The position numbers and the translations under genes were made by a program. Below are positions 46,741 through 57,093 of a stretch of 64,000 nt of DNA, piece by piece. This stretch comes from Lineus longissimus (taxonomy: Eukaryota; Nemertea; Pilidiophora; Heteronemertea; Lineidae), in assembly GCF_910592395.1 (NCBI RefSeq), contig NC_088319.1:10232001-10296000 (forward strand). Reading direction: 5' to 3'. Numbering within the stretch: the stretch's first letter is position 1; every line of letters starts with the position of its first letter. The notes under the pieces were generated by a model. That model was not told the origin of the DNA. It did not search any database and was given only the letters and a program-made list of their open reading frames with translations.

Positions 46741-47368
46741 AACCTATGTTTTCATAAATGAGAACTTATTGTTGAACTCATTTTTTTAATGTCGACAAAA
46801 TGAGGTAACTTCCTGAGAGGGATATCATATAACATTATAATATTTCCTTGCATTTTTTACAAGTTATTGTGCTCCATCCATGCAGAAGAGGCATCGCCCA
46901 CGCTTGAATTGAATAGTACCAAAATAGGGCGAAAAATACAGGGTATATTAATCTCCATGGAATTGAAAGGCCTGATTTTGGCTGTTGATACGTTGCGTTG
47001 CCTGACAAATAGTAACTCAGTTCTGTGTGCTACATCATGTTGCTTTTTTTCTCAGAAGTAAACAGAGGCATACTGAAAATACTCATCAAAATGATACAAG
47101 AGAATTACCAGAAAATTCTTTTTATATTATTTTTAGGCAGTGAATGTTGGCATGATTGGATCTATATAGAGAGGTGAACTGCAAATGATAAAAGGTCTGT
47201 AGTTTATCCCCGCACTTCCCAGATAGGAAATAACTTATGCTCCCTTTGAACCTCGTGTCCATGCTATAATTGCCAAGTAGTTATGCAGCAACACTTTATG
47301 CTGGGGTCTCACTAGCCAGCGGGGAGGAGGTCCACTTTGTAGCCCCCCCCCCTCCCCCAAAACAACTA
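46741..47368. other. No recognised feature
   Basis: A/T-rich, with a C-run at about 47344-47358. No gene seen. Confidence 0.35.
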
Positions 47369-47695
47369 CGTCTGGTTCAAGATGTTCAGAAATCTTCCAA
47401 ATCGCTCTTATTTTCACACTTGGTCTTGGATTTTCAACAAACCTTAACCTACCTCAAATTGTGTGATACAGCATGTCCCTGCGTTTTAATCCATTCAAAA
47501 GTTCATTCCAAATACAACCGCTCCAGAAGGCTCGATGTTCAAGGATAGGAAATTTAAGTACACACAATTTGCACGGGGGTTTCGCGGCATGGGACATGAT
47601 GCAACGATCAATTTGTAGGTTCGATGAAAATCCAAGACTAAATGTGAAAATGAGAGCGATTTTCAAGATTTCTGAACATCTTGATTGAACCAGGC
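47369..47695. repeat. Foldback of about 325 bp with relatives at 47.96 and 52.6 kb
   Basis: Left arm from 'ctggttcaagatgttcag..' through 'cttggattttca' is inverted at the right ('tgaaaatccaag..' to 'gaacatcttgattgaaccag'). The centre block 'acagcatgtccctgc..ttcaaaagttcattc' recurs at about 48027, and 'gatgcaacgatcaatttgtagg' at about 52553. ORFs here are byproducts. Confidence 0.6.
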
Positions 47696-48691
47696 CATAG
47701 AGGAGTGGTTGCACGTAACGTCATCACCGGCCATGGTGGTGGGACAGACAAAAGTAAACAAGCCCAAAAAACCATGGCCGACCGTGAAAACACACTATAG
47801 TTCTTCAGACGCGGGCCGTTTCCATGGATATGAATGGACCTATCGTGTTCCAAATACGACTTACTTAAACGTCATGATCTTAGTTTCCATGTATAGAGGA
47901 TGCTTCAACCGTTCAAGATTGGCGTGTAGCCTACAATACATTGATGCTTGTTCTCAAAGTTGAAAATCGCTCTTCTCTTCACAATTGCTCTCGGATTTTC
48001 ATCAAACCGACCTCAAATTGATTGTTACAGCATGTCCCTGCAATTTAATCGATTCAAAAGTTCATTCTGACCACAAGCGCTCCAGAAAAAGGCCCGATAT
48101 TCTAGCATTGAAAATGTTAGTAGGCTACACACTATTTGCACGGGGTTTTCGCGCCATTGAAGAAATGTCATGAAAGATTACGTTGCACAAGCTCCAGCAT
48201 CCTGAGATACAGGTTTTGATACTCCTTTATCGTATACGAAACCCTGAGAAAATCCACTACAATCCACTGGGAAGGGTGGCTGTTCCGATTACCTTGAAGA
48301 GTTTATGTTGGCGGTATAATACAATGAACACGTTCGATCCTAACGTTTTGATTCTTCAATCTACATCGATTTTTTTTGCTGTCGAACATTCTGTTGAAGT
48401 GTATTTGTGTATTTATAACGAAATGAAACAAACTCGCAGCGGGGGACATGCAATTCAAGAAAGAGCCTTCGATAACTCGAGCTTAAAAGCGGACTTCGCC
48501 ATACAAAACAGCCGATTCAGCCTACTGTGTTTACTGTACTTTTTCCCGGGCGTTAAAAATGTACCTACTTAATTCCTGTTCAAAGGTCCCGTGCAGATCA
48601 GTTACTCTAACAAGGATAGATCATATTGACATTGACAATAGGATTCCATTAAGAAACTAGTTTGACTTGATGACGGTTATTCTAATCTATG
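47696..48691. repeat. Diverged second copy of the preceding repeat, then unassigned
   Basis: 47963-48170 parallels 47395-47600 ('atcgctctt.t', 'tttgcacgggg', 'tttcgcg'). A 129-codon plus-strand frame at 48183-48572 is not recognised. Confidence 0.45.
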
Positions 48692-49850
48692 TACGGTGGC
48701 TGGGAAAGGACATCGAAATTTTTTTTTCGGGGTGGGACGACTTACGAAAACGAAAAATAACCCAAAAAACAACACATTTTTGATCATTTTCAATATCTCG
48801 GAGAACGATTTAATAAGTCGGGGGACGACTTGTTATCTCGGGGGGATGACATACTAAGTCGGGGGGACGACTTACAAAAACAAAAAAACGAAGAAAAAAA
48901 TATTTTCAAGAAATTATTTTCTTTCTTGCATTTTCCTGTCTTTTTTATTATCTCGGGGGACGACTTACGGAAACGAGGCTGGGTTTATTCAACTTTACGA
49001 AACGATTTCGGCGTAATCACCTTACATGTCAGGTATTAGCATGACGCAATTTTTCGCACTGATCATACTCCGGTATGCCAGCCGCACACTGAGAGATTTG
49101 TTTGAAGTTGAAAGCAACTCAGTTTGTTGCAGTTAGTTGCAATGAATCGAGTTGCAATTCATTAGTGTTTTTGTTTCTTGTTGTGTTCAAGACCAAATCC
49201 GTCTCAAAATTAGCCACTTTATGCAATGAACGGAGTTGAAGAAGTAGGAATAAATCACTCTCCAATGTACGGCCGGTTGTGCGACGTCATTTACCGTTGA
49301 AACTTGTTGATGAATCGCAATTAGAACGGACATTGAGCGATGCATTGCTCGTTTGCAATGGATTCACAATATTGCAAATCGATTCATTGCAGCTGACTTA
49401 GAGATAATCTCGAGTCGGCATGGGGCTCAAACGAATCGCTCAGTATGCGGCACCGGAGTATGATCAGCGGACGATCGCGTCATGCTTAATACCTGACTGG
49501 TGACGATGTATGCTGATTACACCGAAACCGTTTCGTAAAGTTCAGTAAGCCCAGCCTCGTTTCCGTAAGTCGTTACCCGACTCACTAAGTCGTCTCTCCG
49601 AGATAATAAAAATGACGGCAAAATGCAAGAAAAAAAAATTCTTTAACATTTTTTTTCTTCGTTTTTTGTTTTTGTAAGTCGTCCCCCCGACTTAATATTG
49701 ATAATAAGTTGTCCCCCCGAAATAATAACTCATTTAATAAGTCGTCCCCCCGACTTAATAAGCCGTCCCCCGAGATAAAAATTCGTCCGCGCGACTTAAT
49801 TATTCGTCCCACCCAAAAAAATAATTCTATGTCCTTTCCCAGCCACCGTA
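48692..49850. mobile_element. Foldback element with tandem GTCGGGGGGACGACTTA subrepeats
   Basis: 1.16 kb. Ends TACGGTGGCTGGGAAAGGAC and, reversed, the same word at the right. Arms of about 400 bp contain several palindromic AAGTCGGGGGGACGACTT-type units, then 'aggtatta..catgacgc' and 'gatcatactccggt' inverted partners at 49035-49075 and 49450-49495. The loop (about 49100-49420) is rich in TTGCAATG/CATTGCAA words. ORFs rich in 'SRGDD' are translations of the subrepeat. No transposase and no clear target duplication. Confidence 0.8.
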
Positions 49851-50012
49851 ATTCTTAGATCGCTTTGATATTTGGCGCGGGAAGGGCATTGTGCATGTTG
49901 CTCGAGCGAAATCCGCTTTTAATACAAAGCAATGCTCTGAGTCTGATTGGGCGCTTTTTTTCCTACCGCTAACTCCCCACAGAAAGGCATGGATTTCATC
50001 AGGGGTTTTAAA
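49851..50012. other. Spacer between two foldbacks
   Basis: No gene seen. Its last nine bases (50004-50012, GGTTTTAAA) form the left target duplication of the next element. Confidence 0.5.
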
Positions 50013-50650
50013 GGTAACCGGAAAAACGCCGACCGACCGACCGACCGACCTACCAACCTACCGTCATATGCAGTATCCCTTTCGCTTCTCTATAGCACAT
50101 GTATCTGTGTAGTGCCCAGCGCAATGGACGTGATGGAGTCCGACGTGTCTGACAGCAGCATCTCCAGTCAATTATACCGGGAAAACGAGCCCACGCGGTA
50201 AGGAACTGATAACGATACTCTAAAGATATGCTTTGTCTACATGGTCGGTGGATATAAAAACATGATTTGGGCCTAATCTATGCACTGTAGTTTTTCTACC
50301 GAGTGTCTCGACCGATGCAATGCATGAACTGCAACGCGCAACATGCATTTGTTGTCATTTGAACAGCGCACGTGCGCTTGTTTACAATTTCATTTCACAT
50401 GACCTGCTATCGTGGATTGGATATATCACATTGACTTATGAGACCTGAGACTCAACCACGAAACTCCTTGGGTTGGTAGGTCGGTAGGTCGGTCGGTCAG
50501 CGTTTTTCCGGTTACCGCTGCTGTCAGACATGTCGGAATCCATCACGTCCATTGCGCTGCAGGGCACTACACAGATACATGTGCTATAGAAAAGCGAAAG
50601 GGATACTGTATATGACGGTAGGTCGGTCGGTCGGCGTTTTTCCGGTTACC
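50013..50650. mobile_element. Foldback with perfect 9-bp target duplication and captured coding-like segment
   Basis: Flanked by GGTTTTAAA at 50004-50012 and 50651-50659. Ends GGTAACCGGAAAAACGCCG and, reversed, the same. Arms continue through (GACC)n, 'agtatccctttcgcttc' and 'gtgtagtgccc' to a segment that reads as an exon start. A further inverted end (..ttttccggttacc) sits at about 50500-50512 against the right arm, so one copy may be nested in another. MULE-like by target length; no transposase. Confidence 0.8.
50124..50197 (+). other. Candidate captured first coding exon
   Basis: ATG at 50124 opens a frame reading 'MDVMESDVSDSSISSQLY' and ends at a strong donor CG|gtaagg (50198). The acidic Ser-rich start resembles the first exon of the P2X7-like gene at 14.6 kb in style only. 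The right arm of the foldback holds a diverged reverse copy of the first half ('MDVMDSDMSDSS'). It may be a host exon picked up by the element, or a chance ORF. Confidence 0.35.
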
Positions 50651-50659
50651 GGTTTTAAA

Positions 50660-50826
50660 TATCGAGAGGCGGAGTATATTTAAAGACTGTGGCTATTATT
50701 ACTCTAATGCATTTTACATGCGAACAACTGGTTATTCTACGGCGATCATTTTCATTTTTGAGCCTAATCCTACCCCAAACCTAACCCAGACCCTGTCCCT
50801 TAGTCCTAACACTAACCCCTCCTTAA
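50660..50826. other. CCTAACCC-like degenerate stretch
   Basis: 'aatcctaccccaaacctaacccag..ctaacactaacccc' at about 50765-50822 resembles degenerate telomere-like or simple repeat. A similar run at 51441-51465 and 51605-51629 surrounds a MITE. Confidence 0.45.
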
Positions 50827-51440
50827 AGCAGGGGGTACACTAGTAAAATATTAGCAACATTTTACCAACATTTTACCAACATTTTTACAACAATTTAGCA
50901 ACAAGCCCTTCAAGGCCCTGTGTGCACTGGCAACAAAATAGCAACAAATCAGCAATATTTTTACAACATGTTGGTAAATAGTTGCAAACTTTTTAGCAGA
51001 AACAAAGGGAAAGTAGGTATTTTGGAGGGAAAATGGACTATTCCAAGGAGAGAAAATGTTTGGTTTTTTTTAGTGCTTCTGCGGCAATTTTAGCTGTCAT
51101 TGCTGAGAGGCGGAAGAGGCGGCGAAATAAACCAAAGAGAGTATGGGCCAGGCCCTAGATCAAAATGACGGTGGATCATGGGGCATATCACTGCCTGTTA
51201 AAGGAATTGCGGCTGACTAACAAGCCATCATACAAAAACTTCCTGCGAATGGATGAAACTGCATTCGAAGAACTTCTTGAAAAGCTTCACCACCCATTAC
51301 GAAGCAAGACACTCACTTGAGAGTTGCTATACTAGCCGCTTGTTCAAGTCACATGACCTTAGGTAGATCACATGACGCAAATCCTATTTGTGATTGGCTG
51401 AAGAGTTTGCAACATTTTTACAACATGCAACAAAGAATTG
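50827..51440 (+). mobile_element. PIF/Harbinger element remnant with transposase N-terminus
   Basis: Left non-coding part has repeated 'agcaacatttt' / 'tttacaacatg' words, also present at 51405-51435. Between about 51082 and 51318 the plus frame reads 'RNKPKRVWARP', a stop, 'GAYHCLLKELRL' and 'YKNFLRMDETAFEELLEKL', matching the N-terminal domain of HARBI1-like transposases (R-x-W-v-r-p ... Fr-nFlRM). The frame ends at TGA about 51319 and the DDE catalytic domain is missing: an internally deleted, dead copy. Confidence 0.7.
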
Positions 51441-51629
51441 CAAGGATTAGTGTTAGGGAAGGGTTAAGGCCTGTGTACACTATAGATCCATGCACTAACA
51501 TTGGGACCAACGTTTACGAAAACGTCGCGTCTCGTCACGTTACAGTAATGTAAAATGCATGGTGACGTGACGACGGCCAACACTACGTCATGTACACAGG
51601 CCTTAACCCTTCCCTAACACTAATCCTTG
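51441..51629. mobile_element. MITE within a 39-bp-arm perfect inverted repeat
   Basis: Core 51468-51602 has ends GGCCTGTGTACA / TGTACACAGGCC flanked by TTAA. The flanks are also inverted (51441-51479 against 51591-51629, 39 bp exact), so the whole is a 189-bp hairpin. GGCCTGTGTACA-type ends with a TTA/TAA target are typical of PIF/Harbinger MITEs. Confidence 0.75.
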
Positions 51630-51697
51630 TCCCCTTATCCTCAGTTTAATCCCTGAAATCGCTGAAATTTTTATCATTACGGTACCGTAAGAATAGG

Positions 51698-52341
51698 GCC
51701 ATGGCGATTTAGCGGATCCTGCGGATTCTGCGGAACCTGGTCTGCAGCGGATTTTCTATGTTATGGGTATCCGGTCGTTTCGCTCCCTGACTTTTTCGCC
51801 CCCAAACTTAGCCTAATACCATTAGGCCCCACGTGGTGGCGCTGAAGGTGGCCGCTGCCGTGAGTAATGTAATCGAGCTAAATCAAGAGAGTGTCCGAGA
51901 GTCACTCTACCCAAAAATTAGTCGTTTCACCTCCTGGGACTTGGGGTGGTTTTAAGGATCGTTGCCAGGATCTCGGGTTTGTCACCTGTCATCGCATGAT
52001 CTTGCTGGCTGTTTGGTCATCAATAGTGCCAGTGGGATGATTGACTCGGGTGGACGTTTTAGAAAAATCTTTTATTTATTATCATGAGAGTGTGAAATTC
52101 TCTGTTTATAACGATTTGTCATCTGGGAGTCCTGGACATCATCAGTCAGTTTTCATGCATATTGGGTTTTTTTCCGAAATGCTTGATAATCTTAGCGGTT
52201 TAGACAATTTAACAGTTATGGAATATTACAAATATTTATTATAAGGATAATTTATCATAATATCGATATTCTCGTGCTGTTTTTATGCTGATTCCGCCCA
52301 GATTCCGCAGAATCCGCAGGATCCGCTAAATCGCCATACCC
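51698..52341. mobile_element. 644-bp TIR element with perfect 9-bp target duplication
   Basis: TAAGAATAG at 51689-51697 and 52342-52350. The left end GGCCATGGCGATTTAGCGG and the reversed right end GGGTATGGCGATTTAGCGG open about 40 bp of inverted repeat with GCGGATCCTGCGGATTCTGC. Non-autonomous; MULE-like by target length. A 67-codon frame inside is not recognised. Confidence 0.85.
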
Positions 52342-52629
52342 TAAGAATAGCCACTTTGATATTTACAACCTCTGATTACGTCAGGACGAAGCTCCAGATG
52401 CTCTGTTAAGTAGCGTCATCATGACGCGCCGTGTTTGACACAATGCATTTAGCACAGTTGCTCATATCCTGCACAAATTCATCATTTTCTGGAGCGGTTG
52501 TGGTCGGAATGAACTTTTGAATGGATCAAAATGCTGTCGCTGGGACACATCATGATGCAACGATCAATTTGTAGGTTTGATGAAAATCCAACTGTGAAAA
52601 TTAGACTGTAGCCTATGACTATGACAGTA
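52342..52629. other. Spacer with a fragment of the 47.4-kb foldback family
   Basis: 'gatgcaacgatcaatttgtagg' and 'gatgaaaatcca' at about 52553-52590 match 47600-47640. No gene seen. Confidence 0.5.
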
Positions 52630-52825
52630 GGGCCGTTTAGACGACAGGCGAAAAGACCGCATTCGGATCGAATCTGGATGAATCCGGATTAAAACCACCC
52701 AAGGCGATGGTACCTTTTTAGTCCGGATGCAACCACATTGATCCGGATCTTTTTGCGTTTACACGACGAAAAATTAATCCGGATTCGGGACGCATCCGGA
52801 TTTTTTCGCGTCGTCTAAACGGCCC
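52630..52825. mobile_element. 196-bp MITE with GGGCCGTTTAGACGAC ends
   Basis: Termini GGGCCGTTTAGACGAC are inverted at the two ends and flanked by TA. The interior has repeated 'aatccgga' / 'tccggat' words. No coding capacity. Confidence 0.8.
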
Positions 52826-54184
52826 TAGTATGAGTCAGAGTGAGACTGAGAGCGATTTTCTACATTTTGAACATCTTGAAATTGAACCAAACTCAGAAAC
52901 TGTAATCACCACCGTGGGTGATACCAGATCGACGCGACTGATTGCAACGTACCTTCATGTCGGCAGCTGTTTAATCACTGTATGTTCTGTTCTCCCATCT
53001 TGGCTTTGCCTTTGCTGCCTACAACATCTACTCTCAACAAAACTTTGCCAACGTCGAATCTATCCTTTTGACAATCCTACGAATGGAACGACGCGAAGGA
53101 TGCTCAGCCTACTCCGCTATTGTCAGCCGGCCTTGTTTTGTGTTTGAAAGCATGAATGATGATGACGTAGAGTCAAGATTTGGTTGTCTTATCAACCTAT
53201 TGTTAAGTCACGTCATTTGTGACGGCTGGAGTTTCGTGTCAAGTCATTTGTGGCGGCTGGAGTTTCGTGTGACGTTATTGTCATAAAATGACATCATCAA
53301 TGGGTTGCCCCCCCCCCCCCCCGCCAAAAATGAGGACGGGAGAGAAGTCTGCAGGGTATTTCATCATCATCAATGAATGGCCGAAGGATTTCTCCTGTTA
53401 ACAATTGCAGAAGCAACATTCACAGCACATGTTAGCGGGTGTGGCTTGGTGTATGCACAAATTAAAATAGTTTTATCGAATTCAAAACCATATTTCTTTG
53501 GCAATAAATATACAGTAGTCCCGAGCCCAAGGCAGCATCTCCATGCCTATTCATAAGCTCAGAAGATTCGATATTAAGATGATTACATTCAGGCACACCT
53601 TTTAGGCAATGCGCATGCGAGGATACCGTCAAAAAACGCGCGCCGATATCGAATCCATTCACGGACATTTCGTGATTGGTTGGCAAATGAAGATGACCTC
53701 AGAAATTTGCATGAGGAGCTCTCAACCTTGAATGAACGACGGGCTGATACTGGAGATTATTTTCCGAAATCAAGCTGCAGATGGACCAGTCACCCATGCA
53801 GGAGTTACAAGATCATGCTGGTGAAAATGTCAGGGAAAACACATTGTTTCCTGTTAGACCAATATGAAAAGGATATGACTTCTTGATGTATAAAGTGGCT
53901 CACAACAATCCCCTTTCATCGTTGTCCATTGATGGGGGATTACTCAAAATGTATTTCCTACGAGTAACGTTATAGGGTATCATCGACGAGTCTGCAAAAT
54001 ATCTAAGAGACCGGTTGCAAATTATGCGAGTATTGTTAAATTCAAAACATCATGTCAAAAAAATGCAATATCAGAGCTCCGCGATGTGACCTTCATTATG
54101 TTCATCTCAGCTGCCAGGTGTTGGCATTTGTCAATCAGTGTCAGTGCAAAAATAGCCTGTCTCGCTCACAGAATTAGTATAGTG
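52826..54184. other. No firmly supported gene
   Basis: ORFs at 52830-53147, 53068-53286 and 53680-53886 are unassigned. The frame around 53650-53760 ('FRDWLANEDDLRNLHEEL') resembles a helix-turn-helix segment of pogo/CENP-B-like transposases but is too short to call. A C-run of 15 lies at about 53308-53322. Confidence 0.3.
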
Positions 54185-54440
54185 TATAACCTGCAAGTTT
54201 TCATAACATAGGGCTACATGTGTACCGAGTTTCAAGTCAATAGCTCCTTTAGTTACGAAACATGCCACCATCGGCTGATTAACGCTACTCGAACTCTGTG
54301 ACCTCGAAAAGTAGGTCAAATCAAACACCCGTGTTATATGTCATGTATCGTCTTTACATGTACCTTTGATTGGTGATGATCAAGCCCTTAGCGAAATCGA
54401 ACCGGACCGAAATTTGGTCTCCCAGTTGTCAATACATAGG
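54185..54440. repeat. Fragment of the GACCTCTGTGACC dispersed repeat
   Basis: 'catgtgtaccgagtttcaa', 'agttacgaaacatgccacc', 'ctctgtgacctcgaaaagtag' match 46.58-46.64 and 46.37 kb. Continues to about 54440 with 'cgaaatttggtctccca'. Confidence 0.6.
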
Positions 54441-54702
54441 GGAACATTATGTAGGTGCATTTTTGCGGAATTCGGAATTTCGCCGAAATCGATATCGGGA
54501 CCGGAATATGGCACCTTATTTATAACGGGACAGGTACCCAGCCTGGGTGAAGTCATAACTTATAACAACAGAAGAGTGCATGAAAAGCGTTTGTTGTGTT
54601 CGGGTGCATGACGTATTACCGCATCGTTGCTGGATGTGTATCATCAAATTTGCTCATCTTTTTAAGATACTCTTTCCCCTGCACCCGTCTGTTGAAGAAT
54701 GA
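54441..54702. other. Downstream flank of the GPCR fragment
   Basis: No recognised feature; on the minus strand this is the 3' side of the receptor fragment. No clear AATAAA just past the stop. Confidence 0.35.
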
Positions 54703-56063
54703 TCAGTATTTTCGCGCAGAATTTACTTGCATTTCCGATGATGTCGTTGTGACGTCACGCCACACGTTAAAGATACGTCTATTAAAACCGAACGCAAGTC
54801 CGATAAATACTCCTTGTAGAGGGTTGAAAATGATGAAAAGGTACCAAATTACGGTATTGTCTGTGAATGTGCCTATGAATCCAAAGACCCAAGTGAAACC
54901 CATCAGCAGCGATAGTTTTAAATAGAGAACGAACGCTAACTTGTGTCCAGGAGCTCTCTTAGCTTTGTCTCCAACTTTCTTGGTTCTCGCTATTGCCACG
55001 CTCGTCACGATAAACAGTGTGGCGTTCGCGGCTATAAGTAGGGCTAGGGGAACGACGAAAGCGTAGACAAGGCATTGGTCTTTTGTAAACCAGCAGGCCC
55101 CTTGTTCATTTTGGTCGGGTCCGTAACCTATAGGAGCATTCAAAAGTTTGTCCACCAGGGCAAATGTATGGGCTTACTGGACTTTGCGCAACGAAACGAG
55201 CGAAATGGGGAGCGACCATTATGTTTTACCCAGGTACGTCAAGTTCGATACATGGTGTCAGTCACCAGTAATGGCAGTATGGATGAGTGACGACCCACAC
55301 CCACCCAGGCAGCTGAGACACATGTCTTGTTGGACATGCCTACCGATTTTTACTAAATAAAAGCATAACTTCACTTCACACTTTTCGGGGTTGAAAATGT
55401 ACTCACGTAAATTACCAAAATTACATGCCAAATTCGCACATGACCTGTTATTTCTCAAAGCTTGGAAGCTCAAATGTCTGAATGTAATGTATGCGCGTAA
55501 TGTATACTCTCAGCAAGCGAATAGTTGTGTTCGTCGGTTTTTGATACGAATCGTTTCCTGTATGGCCGTTACAAGCCGTTGTCTGAATATGATGTGAACC
55601 TGTTTACCATTCAATGCTGCTCCCTGTGACGCTGTACCCGCAAATGTTCAATGAAAAAAATGCTGATAATGACTTACACGGCTTGTTCGCATCGTAAACA
55701 TAGTGGTACCCAGGTTAACTGTCTTTCCGTTTGGCCTAATTTTACAACGATTACTCCCCATGCAACCACGATCTAGGATGGACAGGCTGTGTATTATGAA
55801 TAGGAAAAGTCACCTAGGGACCGTTGCGTAGAATACTTTTTTGGCGAAATATTGCGCAAAGTCCAGTAAGCCAATGTTATGACGATGACTATAGGCGCTC
55901 CGTAAGCGTACGCGATGTACTTTAGATGTTTTGCGCGAGCATTTCCGGACGCCGCCGAAATAGCTTTCATCCCGCCTGCAAGGGTCATGGTCAAGTTCAC
56001 GCCAATGGCGATCATCCAGAAGAATAATGCTAACCAAAGATAATGCATTATAATGGCCATAGA
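54703..56063 (-). pseudogene. Class-B-like (methuselah/adhesion type) GPCR, TM3-TM7, broken by a transposon
   Basis: Minus strand. Segment 56063-55873 encodes TM3 ('IIMHYLWLALFFWMIAIGV') and TM4 ('YAYGAPIVIVIT'). Segment 55170-54703 encodes the second extracellular loop with the conserved 'GACWF', TM5 ('FVVPLALLIAANATLFIV'), TM6 ('LKLSLLMGFTWVFGF'), TM7 ('LFIIFNPLQGVFIGLAF') and a short tail to TGA at 54705-54703. The two are separated by a 702-bp TIR element (55171-55872) that lands in the middle of the TM4-ECL2 coding sequence; both sides are in the same frame once one target copy is counted. Upstream of TM3 the frame meets a LINE fragment, and TM1-TM2 and any ectodomain were not seen. Likely dead unless the element is spliced out. 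No obvious GT...AG pair sits at its ends. Confidence 0.75.
55171..55872. mobile_element. 702-bp TIR element inserted in GPCR coding sequence
   Basis: Ends GGCTTACTGGACTTTGCGCA are exact inverted repeats (21 bp each; 55171-55191 and 55852-55872). Flanks AATGTATG (55163-55170) and AATGTTATG (55873-55881) are near-identical, pointing to an 8-bp target duplication with a one-base change; 8 bp fits hAT or P-type transposition. The interior has no transposase and no recognised ORF. Confidence 0.75.
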
Positions 56064-56074
56064 ACCGTGGTCCC

Positions 56075-56356
56075 AAGACACCAAAAGAAGGAGACTGAGC
56101 TGGTTCGGCCACTTGCTTCGATTGAGTGAAGACACCCCAGCCAGGAAAGCCTTAGCCGAATCAACGCGAACAATCAAGAAACCACGTGGGCGACCAAAGC
56201 TCACGTGGCTAAAACTCATATACCAAGATCTGAAACTCCAACCAAACCATGACATTCAACATTTGAGTATTCTGGCTGCGGATCGGCAGCATTGGAACGG
56301 TGTGATAGAGGGCGCCATGTCCAAATAGGACGAAAGCGTAACGACGACGACGACGA
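56075..56356 (+). mobile_element. LINE reverse-transcriptase C-terminal fragment with (GAC)n tail
   Basis: The plus frame reads 'RRRLSWFGHLLRLSEDTPAR', 'KKPRGRPKLTW' and 'ADRQHWNGVIEGAMS', the standard end of a non-LTR RT ('R.L.WfGH..Rm', 'GRPk..W', 'a.DR..Wr'). Stop at 56326, then a short 3' UTR and (ACG)n at about 56341-56356. It abuts the TM3 exon of the GPCR in opposite orientation, so it may have cut that gene. Confidence 0.8.
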
Positions 56357-56766
56357 GTGATACCTTTTATGGTCTTATTAGGGAGTTGTTTTTTTTATTC
56401 ATGCGCGGCCAAGCCCTAACCGTCGTTCCTAAAATCATTGATTTCTCGGTCCTTACAGTATGTCACTTGTCAGCGTTGATTCAGCAGTTGTTTTGGCAAA
56501 GACATGTTTTTTTGAGTTTCTGAAACCTAGAGCGCTACTCAATAGGCGACTAACAAGAAACTACGCATTTATACTGTTGTTGCCGACGTATGTGTACACT
56601 GAACTTGGGATGTGCGTCGGCCCCGTGTTGAAATGCCGTCCAGTGCCAGTTGGTGCGTTTTTCGCTGATTTGTGCAAAATTCGACATATCTCAAAAGTTC
56701 AATGGTTGACCCTCGATTTTTTTTTGATTTTTGTGTAGCGTAAGCAACTGTCTTTCATGGGAGAAT
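56357..56766. other. No recognised feature
   Basis: I searched the minus strand for GPCR TM1-TM2 and saw none. 'ttattagggagttgtttttt' at about 56382 resembles the end of the GGTCTC MITE. Confidence 0.35.
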
Positions 56767-57093
56767 GGTCTCTGTAAGAATTATTCAGGAAGAAATGTAT
56801 AATACATGTATTTGGGTTTTTTCGAGATTGTCCGGCCCAATCGGCAATATTGCCATTTGGGATGGTGAACGGAGCTAGGAGCAAATGCGACGCTTATGAT
56901 TTATTTAAAGAAATAAAATGCCCGATTTAACATCCTGCAGAATCAGGGGAATCGGGCGTTTCCAGTGATATACGACACAAATGGGTTGTCCTCATGCATT
57001 CACTTTGGAAACGCATTTTAAAATAGATGTTACGTCCTGTTAATGGGGCACGTCATCGTCGCGTACATTTGGGAAAAACTCCCTAACGAGACC
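56767..57093. mobile_element. MITE with GGTCTC ends, copy 2
   Basis: 327 bp. Left end GGTCTCTGTAAGAATTATT; reversed right end GGTCTCGTTAGGGAGTTTT. Interior shared with 23437-23757 in reverse ('aatcgggcgtttccagtga', 'ggcaatattgccatttggg'). Confidence 0.75.

Noticed and set aside
48830-49039. 'SRGDD' repeat protein frames at 48.8 and 49.6 kb
   Set aside because: They are translations of the GTCGGGGGGACGAC subrepeat of a foldback element.
50760-50822. Interstitial telomere (CCCTAA)n
   Set aside because: Only degenerate CCTAACCC words, with no run of exact hexamers.
52830-53147. 105-codon plus-strand ORF starting at a proper ATG
   Set aside because: Its first third shares words with the foldback family at 47.6 kb ('gagagcgattttc', 'gaacatcttga') and no known motif is present.
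53650-53886. pogo/CENP-B helix-turn-helix transposase fragment
   Set aside because: About 20 residues of resemblance only; no flanking domain, no TIRs, and the frame starts at TTG.
55130-55872. A normal intron of the GPCR in place of a transposon
   Set aside because: The segment has exact 21-bp inverted ends and near-duplicate flanks, and neither edge shows a GT...AG pair in the gene's orientation. Splicing from cryptic sites cannot be excluded.
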